A stretch of DNA of 21,317 bases from Dehalococcoidales bacterium (GTDB lineage: Bacteria > Chloroflexota > Dehalococcoidia > Dehalococcoidales > RBG-16-60-22), in NCBI GenBank assembly GCA_023135135.1, contig JAGLTT010000001.1, forward strand, positions 1 to 21,317. The letters run 5' to 3'. Position numbers and translations under genes: made by a program. The notes below the pieces were generated by a model. That model had not been told where the DNA came from. It did no database searches and saw only the letters and a list, made by a program, of their open reading frames with translations. Positions 14,133 through 21,317 of this stretch are shown here, in pieces. Positions within the stretch are counted from its first letter, which is position 1, and every line of letters starts with the position of its first letter.

Positions 14133-16121
14133 TTACTTACCGGTAAATTTGGGCGGGCGGCGGTAGTTCATGGACGTCAGGCCCTCGTTCAGGTCTCCGG
14201 TCAGGGCGATATCACCTGATATTGCCGCTTCGAGGTACAGGGCCGTCCGCTGGTCGGCCTGGGCCCCGTAATACATCAGTCCTTTAGCCAGCTTCTGGGC
14301 TATTGGTGCACCGTTCGCCAACTTGGCGGCTATTTCATCCACCAGGGATTCGAATTTATCCGGTTCGGCGGTGAAATTCACCAGCCCCCAGTCGAGGGCT
14401 TTTTCGGCCATAACCGGGTCGGCCAGCAGCACCATCTCTTTAGCCCGCGCCCATCCTATCAAACGTCCTACACGCTGCGTGGCGCCCGCCCCGGGAAGCA
14501 GCCCCAGGGTCAGCTCGGGAAGACGCAGCTGCGCCGTTGTATTCATTATCCTGATATCGCAGGCCAGGGCGAGCTCCAGTCCCCCGCCCATCGCCGCGCC
14601 GTTGATAGCGGCGATTACAGGCTTGGGATACGTTTCGATTCTGGTAAATACATCGTGTGGGGCTTCACTGAAGTTAAAGGCATCATTCACCTGGCCGCTG
14701 GCAAATGCCGAGACGTCGGCGCCGCCGCAGAAGTTGGCGCCGGCTCCGGTGATAACGACGCACTGCACGGCTGCGTCTTTCTCAATCTCATCGAGCGCCT
14801 TATTTATCTCCGTCATGAAGTCGGCGTTAAAAGCATTGGCGCGGTTGGGCCGATTCAGAATCAATTTGGTTACTTTAGCTTTATCGTTAATTTCCAGCTT
14901 GACGAACTCGTATTCTCCCGGCCCGTAGGTGTAAAATCCCTTGCCGGTCTTCCTTCCCAGTTTTCCCTGTTTTACAAGCCCGGTTATCACGGAACAGGGT
15001 TTATATCTATCCTCTTTATCGTATTTATTATAGAGTCGATTTAGTTCATCTAATATCTTGTCCAGTCCGGTGCTGTCGGCCATTCTGAGAACACCGCGAG
15101 GATAGTTCAGGCCGAGGAGCACGGCAGTATCGATTTCATCGCGGGTAGTAGCATCCATTTCAATGAGCTTGGCGGCCTCGTTAACGGCCGTCGCCAGCAC
15201 CCTTATAGGGTCAAAATTATAGCCGGCATTCATCGGTATTTCGTTGGTCTTGCCTTCCGACCAGTCATAGTATCCCTTACCGGTCTTTTTACCGTAATTT
15301 CCTTCTTTAAACAGTTTGGTGAGTACGGGAGCGGGGCCGTAACTCTTGCCCATCGTCTCACCAAAATACTCCATGACGTGAAACTGCGTATCGACGGAAC
15401 CGCCGCCGAGCGCGTCCTGAAGCTCGAGCATGCCCATCGGCAGGCCCAGCTTATACTTTATCGCCGAATCTACTTCAAAGGGGCTCTTGGCTTCACCCTG
15501 CGCCAGCGCCCAGTCGGCCTCGTTGGACATGTTGCAGAATATCCTGTTGGCGACGAAACCCGGGACGTCTTTAACATGGACGACGGCCCGTCCCATGGCT
15601 ATAGCTACCTTCTCGGCTATCTTAATAGCTTCCTCACTGGTATTCTCTCCGTGCACGATTTCCAGCAGCGTCATGCGATGGGGCGGATTGAAATAGTGCG
15701 TGCCCACGACCATTTCCGGTTTTTTCCCGGCCTCGGACATCTCGGCGATGCTTAACGAAGATGTATTCGTCGCAAAAACGCAGTCGTCGGGACATAAAGC
15801 CGTGACTTCTTTCAGGACGCTCTTTTTCAGGTCCATTATCTCCGGCACCGCTTCGATAATAATATCGGCATCCTTGACCGCCTCTTTAAGGTCGACGAGG
15901 AAGGTCATCCGGCTCATGTAGTCCTTCTTAGCCTCTTCCGTCAGGCGGCCCCGGCTGATTCTTCTATCGTAGTTGGCCTCTATTATCTGGCGCCCATTTT
16001 TAAGGAATTTGTCTTCGATATCACGCAGTTTCACATTGTAACCGGCTTCGGCGGCCAGGGCGCCAATCTGCGCGCCCATACCACCCGCCCCGAGCACGGT
16101 GACGTTCTTAATTTCCTTCAT
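14133..16121 (-). CDS. Fused 3-hydroxyacyl-CoA dehydrogenase / enoyl-CoA hydratase (HADH-ECH order)
   Basis: A 662-residue bifunctional beta-oxidation enzyme that hydrates enoyl-CoA and oxidises the 3-hydroxyacyl-CoA with NAD+. Order: NAD-binding Rossmann domain (GAGGMG, 11-16), catalytic Ser in NTSSLS (119-124), His142 (GTHYFNPP) and Glu154 (LLEIV), two 3HCDH C-terminal domains (about 187-290 and 305-400), then crotonase from about 405 to the end. Both crotonase acids are present: Glu516 (GGGLELAL) and Glu536 (LPELTLG). E. coli FadB has the hydratase first; this dehydrogenase-first order is the one known from archaea. AAAGGGG precedes the ATG. A 150-base gap with a hairpin repeat separates it from the DUF35 gene upstream. 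Confidence 0.96.
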   Translation of the reverse strand: MKEIKNVTVLGAGGMGAQIGALAAEAGYNVKLRDIEDKFLKNGRQIIEANYDRRISRGRLTEEAKKDYMSRMTFLVDLKEAVKDADIIIEAVPEIMDLKKSVLKEVTALCPDDCVFATNTSSLSIAEMSEAGKKPEMVVGTHYFNPPHRMTLLEIVHGENTSEEAIKIAEKVAIAMGRAVVHVKDVPGFVANRIFCNMSNEADWALAQGEAKSPFEVDSAIKYKLGLPMGMLELQDALGGGSVDTQFHVMEYFGETMGKSYGPAPVLTKLFKEGNYGKKTGKGYYDWSEGKTNEIPMNAGYNFDPIRVLATAVNEAAKLIEMDATTRDEIDTAVLLGLNYPRGVLRMADSTGLDKILDELNRLYNKYDKEDRYKPCSVITGLVKQGKLGRKTGKGFYTYGPGEYEFVKLEINDKAKVTKLILNRPNRANAFNADFMTEINKALDEIEKDAAVQCVVITGAGANFCGGADVSAFASGQVNDAFNFSEAPHDVFTRIETYPKPVIAAINGAAMGGGLELALACDIRIMNTTAQLRLPELTLGLLPGAGATQRVGRLIGWARAKEMVLLADPVMAEKALDWGLVNFTAEPDKFESLVDEIAAKLANGAPIAQKLAKGLMYYGAQADQRTALYLEAAISGDIALTGDLNEGLTSMNYRRPPKFTGK

Positions 16122-16199
16122 GACTTACAGCCCCTTTCCAGATTATTCACTCCGGTTAATCGCTTATCGCCTTTTGCAGGAGAGTCTATATTATCTGTT

Positions 16200-16250
16200 C
16201 ATGGTGAGCCTGTCGAACCATGAGGGCCTACCCTTCGACAAGCTCAGGGT
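16200..16250. repeat. Pair of REP-like hairpins in opposite orientation with compensating stems
   Basis: Two hairpins lie side by side in the gap between the DUF35 and HADH-ECH genes. The left (16200-16222) has stem CATGGT/ACCATG; the right (16230-16250) has stem ACCCT/AGGGT. Their cores are the same 12-mer in opposite orientation: TTCGACAGGCTC (left unit read on the minus strand) and TTCGACAAGCTC (right unit), one base apart. The stems differ in sequence but each pairs with itself, which is the mark of a structured mobile repeat. I recall this core from intergenic DNA of many bacterial genomes, but cannot check that here. Confidence 0.75.
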
Positions 16251-16271
16251 GAGCGATATCGGATTCCCCCC

Positions 16272-16784
16272 TTATTTTACCGGCTCGAAGGCATAGTAAA
16301 CCCTGTCGCATATCTTGGTTTCTTTTTTTATCTCAATTGGGTGAGAAGGAACGTCAAAGACCACGAACTTCACCTCGTCCCCTTCATTTAGCTCACCTTC
16401 TTTGCAGTTGACGATACGTGCCAGCAGGTGCTTGAGAGGGGCTCCCTCGCCGAAGTTAAGCCAGGCCATTATTATCGGGGAAGGGAAGCCGATGGGAGCG
16501 CCGGCCTGAGTTTCCGTGAAGGTCACTATCCTGGCTTTTTGCGGCAGTTCCACCCACTCCAGTTCATCAGACCAGCACTTGGGGCATATTACGCCGGGAG
16601 GATAGGCAATGTGTCCGCATTTCTGGCATTTGGTGGTGGTGAATTTGCCTGCCCGTAGATTTTCGTAAAACGGATAGATACGATTGAACTCCTGGCACTC
16701 GAAGGGCCACATATCCATTTCAGATATATAGGTGCCGTCCAGGGCAGGCGTTCCTACAATCTCTGCCATATTTTCATCAGCCAT
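16272..16784 (-). CDS. DUF35 Zn-ribbon/OB-fold protein, thiolase partner
   Basis: A 170-residue protein with an N-terminal helix region, a rubredoxin-like zinc ribbon (Cys53-x2-Cys56 and Cys67-x2-Cys70, in KCQKCGH and ICPKCW), and a C-terminal OB-fold (RIVTFTETQ, IIMAWLNF, EGDEVKFVVFDV). DUF35 proteins form complexes with SCP-x-type thiolases and aldolases: BbsA with BbsB in toluene breakdown, ChsH2 with Ltp2 in steroid breakdown, and the archaeal thiolase/HMG-CoA synthase complex. The gene sits 33 bases after the thiolase gene, fitting that role. AAGGAGA lies eight bases before the ATG. The family and pairing are well supported; it has no expected catalysis of its own. Confidence 0.93.
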   Translation of the reverse strand: MADENMAEIVGTPALDGTYISEMDMWPFECQEFNRIYPFYENLRAGKFTTTKCQKCGHIAYPPGVICPKCWSDELEWVELPQKARIVTFTETQAGAPIGFPSPIIMAWLNFGEGAPLKHLLARIVNCKEGELNEGDEVKFVVFDVPSHPIEIKKETKICDRVYYAFEPVK

Positions 16785-16817
16785 TTCTTTTCTCCTTATA
16801 TAAAACTGTGATGTATT

Positions 16818-18011
16818 CTAATCAACGGGTTCCTTGCCGTAGATGACTACGGTATGCTGGGAGCAGGTCCCGCTCAGGTTGTGAGCCAGACCGAAGGCGG
16901 CGTCTTTCACCTGGTGAATAGCTCTGCCCTGTAGCTGCTTGCAGATTTCCAGCGACTGCCGGGCGCCGGACGCACCGAAGGGGTGCCCGTAGACAAGTAG
17001 ACCGCCGTCGGTATTAGTAGGAATTTCACCATCAATGTCAATAGCGCCCGATGCGACAAAGTCACCGCCTTCACCCTTCTGGCAGAAACCAAGCTCTTCA
17101 AGCTCAATGATTTCGGAGATAGTAAAGCAGTCGTGCGTCTGAGCGACATCGATATCTTTGGGGGTAAGCCTGGCATTCTTAAATGCCACTTCGGCGGCTA
17201 CTTTCAGATGTGTCCATTCGGCCAGCGTTTCCCCCGGCCAGCCGGCCGACATGCTGTGGGAAGCATGCTGTCCCGTGCCACGAATATATACCGGCGGCCT
17301 GTCCGTCAGCTCTTTAGCTTTCTCTTCCGATGCTATGATAACCGCCGAAGCTCCGTCGGAAAGCGGGCAGCAATCATAGAGCCCGAAGGGGTCGGCGATT
17401 ATCCTGGCTTCCAGTGCACCCTCGATGGTTAAAGACCTTCCTGCAAAGTGTCCTTTGGTATGACCTTCGCCGTAGGTATAGTTGGTGACGGATACGGCAG
17501 CCATTTGCTCCTTGGTCGTCCCGTAGCGCTTCATGTGCATCTTGGCAATCATGGCAAAGAAAGGCGGCGGCACTCCCAGTCCCATAGCGGAATCCCAGTC
17601 GTGGTCGTTGACCATCAACTGGGTATAGTTGGTCTCCCATCGCTGGGGCATATATACCTTCTCCGCGCCGGTTACCAGGATTGCCTCGGCCATACCACTC
17701 TCTACCAGACCCTTGGCGACGATAATTGCGGAGTTAGAGCCCGCGCACAGCGTGTCCAAGCGAATACAGATAGCGGTCGGACTCAGTCCCAGCCGGTGTA
17801 CGACGAGAGGGGCTGTGTTCAATGCCGAGGAGTGCCTCCCTGCCATGGTCGTGGCTACGATAAGACCGTCAATATCCGTTGGTTTCAGTGCGGGAATGTC
17901 ATCGGAGCAGGCTTTCATCGCCTCCTGAATCATATCGAGCAGATGGGCCTGCCTGACTCCGAATTTGCTCGTTCCTCCGCCGACAATTACGGCGTTTTTC
18001 TTCTCTGCCAT
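16818..18011 (-). CDS. SCP-x-type thiolase (acetyl-CoA acyltransferase-like)
   Basis: A 397-residue thiolase of the sterol-carrier-protein-x branch, expected to cleave a 3-oxoacyl-CoA with CoA. The catalytic set is complete: nucleophile Cys89 (LDTLCAGSNSA), His293 (THDCFTISE), His343 (GHPFGASGA) and Cys383 (SGTCSQH). Keeping Cys89 argues for a true thiolase rather than an Ltp2-like aldolase. It is the first gene of the beta-oxidation run: AAAGGAGA lies about seven bases before the ATG and a 191-base AT-rich spacer lies upstream. The next gene encodes the DUF35 partner. The real substrate may be branched, cyclic or aromatic-derived, as is common for this branch, but this cannot be decided here. 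Confidence 0.94.
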   Translation of the reverse strand: MAEKKNAVIVGGGTSKFGVRQAHLLDMIQEAMKACSDDIPALKPTDIDGLIVATTMAGRHSSALNTAPLVVHRLGLSPTAICIRLDTLCAGSNSAIIVAKGLVESGMAEAILVTGAEKVYMPQRWETNYTQLMVNDHDWDSAMGLGVPPPFFAMIAKMHMKRYGTTKEQMAAVSVTNYTYGEGHTKGHFAGRSLTIEGALEARIIADPFGLYDCCPLSDGASAVIIASEEKAKELTDRPPVYIRGTGQHASHSMSAGWPGETLAEWTHLKVAAEVAFKNARLTPKDIDVAQTHDCFTISEIIELEELGFCQKGEGGDFVASGAIDIDGEIPTNTDGGLLVYGHPFGASGARQSLEICKQLQGRAIHQVKDAAFGLAHNLSGTCSQHTVVIYGKEPVD

Positions 18012-18202
18012 ACAAACATCTCCTTTTCTTATAGTTTGACTTATGTAATAGTGGAAATTATGAATTGGTATTAATGATAAAACAGCCGTCTCAACCGCTG
18101 AAAGTAAACGACCCTGTTTTCCACATATATTTTATCAGAAAACGTAGCCAATCGTAAAGTGATGATGTTCCCGATTCGGTTTCGCCGTAGTAGAACCGGA
18201 CT
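18012..18202 (-). promoter_or_regulatory. 191-base AT-rich spacer between the TRAP genes and the beta-oxidation run
   Basis: The largest gene-free stretch in the leftward block. It should hold the end of the TRAP transcript and a promoter for the thiolase gene. Just after the dctM stop a weak hairpin (18177-18198, stem CGGTT/AACCG, 12-base loop) has no following T run, so it is a poor terminator. On the leftward strand a CATAAT at about 18059-18064 is a possible -10, with no clear -35. I see no operator-like palindrome or riboswitch. Confidence 0.3.
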
Positions 18203-19507
18203 TTAATAGGTGATGTAACTCGGCAGGAAAGTGGCAATCTGGGGAAAAGCTATTAGTATAATCGTACAAATAATCAGTGCGGCCAGGAAGGGGAATATCC
18301 CCTTAAAGATAGTCTCAATGGGTATATCCGGGGCAATTCCTTTAATTACAAAGACATTCACCCCTACCGGCGGCGTGATTACACCCATCTCGCCCACCAG
18401 GACTATTATCACCCCAAACCATATCAGGTCAACGTCGAGGGCGATAAGTACGGGGAAGATGATGGGGACGAGGAGAACGATGAGAGCCATGGCATCCATA
18501 AAGAAGCCGCCTATGAAAAATATTAAGGCTATGACCCCGATAACGCCCATTGGTGGCAGAGGAAGCCCCGCTATCCAGTCAGCTAACACGAAAGGTATCT
18601 TGGATATAGCCATAAAGTGACCAAAGATTACCGCCCCGGTAATAATGAATAAAACCATGCAGGACGTTCGCACGGCATCCTTACTAGCCTCCCAAAATGC
18701 TCGCCAGCTAATCTCACGCCTGACTAGACCGATGACCAGAGCCCCGGCGGCTCCAATCGCCCCGGCCTTGGTGGGGCTGAACCAGCCGGCAAATAACCCC
18801 CCGATGACCAGACCGAATAAAATCATGGCCTCAATAACTCCGGTAAGTGACACTGCCTTCCTCCTCCAGCTGGTGGGTGCTCCAGGGGGACCGGAGGCAG
18901 GATTGCGCAAGCAGATGAAGAAAACCGTGGCGACAAAAAATGCGCTAAGAAGTATCCCCGGCAATAACCCGGCGATGAAAAGTTTGCCTATTGACTCCTG
19001 GGTAAGATACCCGTAGACAAGGAGGATGGTGCTCGGCGGGATAAGAACACCCAGCGTGCCGGCGGCGGCGACAGTACCGGTGGCCAGTTTATCATCGTAG
19101 TTATACCTCTTCATCTCCGGGAGCGCTACCTTGCCCATGGTCGCCGCTGTGGCCGTCGACGAACCGCATACGGCAGCAAAACCGGCGCAGCCAAGCACGG
19201 TAGCCATGGTCAGACCGCCGCGGTACTGCCCTACCCAGTAATAGGCTGTGTCAAAAAGCCTCCGGCTGATTCCGGCAGCGAAGGCGAAGGAACCCATGAG
19301 GATAAACATGGGAATAGCACTTAAGGGGTAAGAGGTAAATTTATCGAAGATATCTCGGGCTAGAAGACTAAGTGCTGTTTCTGCACCAGATAGGTAAGCA
19401 AAGCCGACCAGCCCGACCAGGGCCATAGCGAAGGCGACCGGCACTCTTAAAAGAAACACGAGGATAAGAACAACGATGCCAACAATGCCGGCGACCTCCG
19501 GGCTCAT
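18203..19507 (-). CDS. dctM: TRAP transporter large membrane subunit (DctM)
   Basis: A 434-residue, highly hydrophobic protein of the DctM family, with about a dozen membrane helices; it is the channel-forming part of a sodium-driven TRAP importer for organic acids. Typical stretches include RVPVAFAMALVGLVG, AIPMFILMGSFAFAAGIS, CGSSTATAATMGKVALPEM, GTLGVLIPPSTILLVYGYLT and GEMGVITPPVGVNVFVIKG. The two repeated IPPS/TPPVG turns mark the inverted-repeat cores that bind sodium and substrate. The length is normal. Its ATG overlaps the dctQ stop (ATGA, 19504-19507), showing translational coupling. The family is certain; the substrate is not readable from this subunit. Confidence 0.97.
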   Translation of the reverse strand: MSPEVAGIVGIVVLILVFLLRVPVAFAMALVGLVGFAYLSGAETALSLLARDIFDKFTSYPLSAIPMFILMGSFAFAAGISRRLFDTAYYWVGQYRGGLTMATVLGCAGFAAVCGSSTATAATMGKVALPEMKRYNYDDKLATGTVAAAGTLGVLIPPSTILLVYGYLTQESIGKLFIAGLLPGILLSAFFVATVFFICLRNPASGPPGAPTSWRRKAVSLTGVIEAMILFGLVIGGLFAGWFSPTKAGAIGAAGALVIGLVRREISWRAFWEASKDAVRTSCMVLFIITGAVIFGHFMAISKIPFVLADWIAGLPLPPMGVIGVIALIFFIGGFFMDAMALIVLLVPIIFPVLIALDVDLIWFGVIIVLVGEMGVITPPVGVNVFVIKGIAPDIPIETIFKGIFPFLAALIICTIILIAFPQIATFLPSYITY

Positions 19508-20067
19508 CTTTTACCCACCTTGGTTAGTGAGCTAAGAAACCTCTGCAAGAACACCAGACACACCGGGATGCTGGCCAGGGCAATCCCATAGGCGGGAAGT
19601 GAACGGGGTATGTGAATCGTGTAGGTCGTCTCCCCTCCGGCTTGATAGTAATAGCCAAGCAAAGAAACTTGCCAAACAATCAGAACGAAGAGCCCTAATC
19701 CGAGAAGAAGATCAATGCTCTCGATAATGGCTTTGCCACGATTGGGCAGCCTGGTAACCAAAAACTCTACCTGGACATGCCGGCCAACAATTAAGGTGGC
19801 AGCGCAGGCAAAAGCAATAGCCACGCCCTGGGAAAACTGGAGCAAGTCCATAGCACCAAAGAGAGGCGAGTTAAAGAGCTTATTCCCGGTGACATCGATG
19901 AGGTTGACAAGCATCATCGCCAGCAGCCCAGCCACACCTATCCACTCAAACCAGCCGCTTAACCGATTATTGAACTTTTCAAATTTTCCTAACACTGAGC
20001 CCCACTCATCAGTCTTGGCGGGTGCGGGGGCTTTAAGCCCCCGCACCCAACCATTAGAGGGTCTCAC
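19504..20067 (-). CDS. dctQ: TRAP transporter small membrane subunit (DctQ); start uncertain
   Basis: The small four-helix membrane partner of DctM. Helices fall near residues 41-60, 77-97, 116-136 and 156-175, with the usual VGRHVQVEFLVTRLP stretch. The coordinates give the longest frame (GTG at 20067, 187 residues), but the first 24 codons are doubtful: they read through a 29-base palindrome (20020-20048) into a Pro/Ala-rich peptide with no homologous look, and no ribosome site precedes the GTG. A GTG at 19995 would give a product beginning at LGKFEKFNNRLSGW, which looks like a normal DctQ N-terminus, though it too has only a weak GGGG upstream. The gene overlaps dctM by four bases. Confidence 0.9.
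   Translation of the reverse strand: MRPSNGWVRGLKAPAPAKTDEWGSVLGKFEKFNNRLSGWFEWIGVAGLLAMMLVNLIDVTGNKLFNSPLFGAMDLLQFSQGVAIAFACAATLIVGRHVQVEFLVTRLPNRGKAIIESIDLLLGLGLFVLIVWQVSLLGYYYQAGGETTYTIHIPRSLPAYGIALASIPVCLVFLQRFLSSLTKVGKR
20020..20048. repeat. 29-base perfect palindrome between dctP and the likely dctQ start
   Basis: Two 14-base arms (GGGTGCGGGGGCTT and AAGCCCCCGCACCC) are perfect reverse complements around a single T at 20034. In RNA this gives a very stable GC-rich stem of 12 pairs with a five-base loop. No T run follows on the leftward strand, so it is not a normal intrinsic terminator. A processing or attenuating hairpin that favours the binding-protein message over the membrane subunits is the likely use. 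It could also be a copy of a dispersed repeat. Confidence 0.8.
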
Positions 20068-20105
20068 CTAGGGTAGTAGTAGAACATATTTACCCTATCA
20101 GAAGC

Positions 20106-21245
20106 TTAATCTAACACCTCTGGAGGCCCGACGGCTGACTTGATGTGCCATGCTACCTGTCTTTCTGTCCAGAATTCAATTCGCTCCCGTATGAAGTCAA
20201 TCCAGCCTTGGACCTCTGCCTGGGAGTACCCAGCGTCCACCATCTTTGCTATCCAGTTATCTATTACCGGTTCGACAGCTGCCTTGAACTTTGCTACCTC
20301 AGCTTCGGAAAGGGTAATAAACTCTACATCGTTTTTCTCACCAGCCGATTTGCCGAGGTAGTCTGCGGTATTCCACATCAACTGCGACCGCTCCTTGTAC
20401 TCCCCAACCAGGGCGTCAAAAGTCTCTTTAATGTCATCCGGCAAGCTATTGTAGATGTCCCCGTTCATCACGCAATAGAAGGGGTAGGGGTGGGTGATTT
20501 GCCATATCGAAGTCGTGTAGTTGACAACCTCAGCAAACTTGAAGGCAAAGAGTGTTTCCCAGTTTGAAGCCTCCCCATCAATCTCGCCTTTGGCGATGGC
20601 ATCATAAACCTCTGTCATTGGTAACCCAATCGGGGTTCCACCCAGTGCGGTAATAATCTCACCAACAAGCCCGGGGGCTCTTAGGGTTAGCCCTTTCATG
20701 TCCTCCAGCGTGCGTATTGGCGTATCACGCGTGGCTATGGCGCTGGGGTCGGTGGCATTCATCCAGAGAATTTTCAAACCATCCCATTCCGGGAGGGGTC
20801 CGAACTTTTCCATAAAATCATTCATAACATGACCGCCTACCCAGGCAGTGGTGTAGCCGAGGGGCAAACCGAGACCTTCGGTAACCGGCATGCGATCTGG
20901 GGTGTAAAAAACGTGGGAATAGCCTATATCGGCAGTTCCGTCAAGTACCCCTTGAAACATCGTCGGAGGTCCAAGCAAGGTGCCGCCAGCAAAGTAATCA
21001 ACCTGTACCCGGCCATCGGTACGCTCTTCTAGTTCAAGACAAAACTCTTCTAGCAATGTGGATTGTCCAGCCGGGGCAGGAAAGAAGTTAGCAACTTTTA
21101 GCTCTACGGGCCCGGCGGGTGCTGGTGCCGGGGCTGGGGCCGGGGTTGGGGCAGGCGCCGGTGCCGGTGCCTCTTCGGCGCAACTACCTAAAATCAAGGC
21201 ACTAACCATTACAATTGCCAATGGAATTAAAAGAAACCTTTTCAT
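20106..21245 (-). CDS. dctP: TRAP transporter solute-binding lipoprotein (DctP family)
   Basis: A 379-residue extracytoplasmic substrate-binding protein. The signal peptide (1-21) ends in a lipobox, LGSC, with Cys22 as the lipidated residue. A Pro-Ala repeat linker (about 27-44) tethers the domain, as in many Chloroflexota lipoproteins. The DctP domain follows: VELKVANFFPAPAGQST, FAGGTLLGPPTMFQGVLDGTADIG, then TLEDMKGLTLRAPG and the YDAIAKGEIDGEASNWE region. TLRAP carries the family Arg that usually grips a carboxylate, so an organic acid is the expected ligand. AAGGAGG lies just before the ATG, a strong ribosome site. First gene of the transporter unit. The family is certain and the ligand unknown. 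Confidence 0.96.
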   Translation of the reverse strand: MKRFLLIPLAIVMVSALILGSCAEEAPAPAPAPTPAPAPAPAPAGPVELKVANFFPAPAGQSTLLEEFCLELEERTDGRVQVDYFAGGTLLGPPTMFQGVLDGTADIGYSHVFYTPDRMPVTEGLGLPLGYTTAWVGGHVMNDFMEKFGPLPEWDGLKILWMNATDPSAIATRDTPIRTLEDMKGLTLRAPGLVGEIITALGGTPIGLPMTEVYDAIAKGEIDGEASNWETLFAFKFAEVVNYTTSIWQITHPYPFYCVMNGDIYNSLPDDIKETFDALVGEYKERSQLMWNTADYLGKSAGEKNDVEFITLSEAEVAKFKAAVEPVIDNWIAKMVDAGYSQAEVQGWIDFIRERIEFWTERQVAWHIKSAVGPPEVLD

Positions 21246-21317
21246 TACTTCCTCCTTATAATTAATCTATAGATAAACATGTTCAAAGATTATTTTGCTC
21301 CTTTTCTTATAAATCCC

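Noticed and set aside
16099..16296. A 65-codon rightward frame between the DUF35 and HADH-ECH genes
   Set aside because: It reads through the hairpin repeat and both flanking genes' ends; no ribosome site and no protein-like pattern.
16818..18011. Possibility that the thiolase is an Ltp2-like retro-aldolase
   Set aside because: The nucleophilic Cys89 and both His motifs are kept, which fits a thiolase better.
17448..18074. A 208-codon rightward frame over the thiolase gene
   Set aside because: It lies opposite the thiolase, which has a full catalytic set; the antisense product has no family look.
18177..18198. Hairpin after dctM as an intrinsic terminator
   Set aside because: The stem is only five pairs with a 12-base loop and no T run follows on the leftward strand.
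20106..21245. Pro-Ala repeat region near 21114-21166 as a tandem DNA repeat of interest
   Set aside because: It encodes the ordinary flexible tether of a lipoprotein; low complexity follows from GCN-CCN codons.

Overview
The window looks like a chromosomal piece of an uncultured anaerobe, most likely a Dehalococcoidia-type member of the Chloroflexota. This is an inference from the gene mix: a TRAP solute-binding lipoprotein with a long Pro-Ala linker, a RACo-like ferredoxin/ASKHA protein, DUF169, an SCP-x thiolase paired with a DUF35 protein, and a 3-hydroxyacyl-CoA dehydrogenase/enoyl-CoA hydratase fusion in the archaeal-like order. No rRNA, tRNA, CRISPR array, insertion sequence or phage gene is visible. 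Coding density is very high, and no gene-free gap exceeds about 200 bases.

Left part (1-6849), housekeeping and small-molecule or envelope genes on alternating strands: the 3' part of an FtsK/SpoIIIE DNA translocase; a PAP2-like membrane protein; a metallo-beta-lactamase-fold hydrolase; a PIG-L/LmbE deacetylase; a tandem-GNAT acetyltransferase; a GT4 glycosyltransferase of MshA/sucrose-phosphate-synthase type; and a CelD/BcsL-type GNAT-fold protein. The deacetylase, tandem GNAT and glycosyltransferase match the fold types of three of the four mycothiol biosynthesis steps (MshB, MshD, MshA). This makes a candidate low-molecular-weight-thiol module, the most interesting hypothesis here, but an unproven one.

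Middle (6997-9705): a small EthD/HapK-like alpha/beta-barrel protein and a lone acyl-CoA dehydrogenase whose usual catalytic Glu is replaced by Leu run rightwards. They meet leftward genes for a second small alpha/beta-barrel protein and a DUF169 protein.

Right part (8614-21245), all leftwards: a TRAP transporter (dctP, dctQ, dctM), then, after a 191-base spacer, a beta-oxidation-like run. That run contains an SCP-x thiolase, a DUF35 Zn-ribbon/OB protein, an HADH-ECH fusion, two adjacent acyl-CoA dehydrogenases that look like the two halves of a heteromeric enzyme, a RACo-like activator, DUF169 and the small barrel protein. Together these suggest uptake of an organic acid and its breakdown as a CoA thioester. 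No acyl-CoA ligase or CoA-transferase, electron-transfer flavoprotein or corrinoid methyltransferase lies in the window, so the substrate cannot be named.

Non-coding structure worth noting: a pair of REP-like hairpins with compensating stems at 16200-16250; a 29-base palindrome at 20020-20048 between dctP and the likely real start of dctQ; and four convergent gene pairs (all there are in the window) whose stop codons overlap, abut or lie one base apart.
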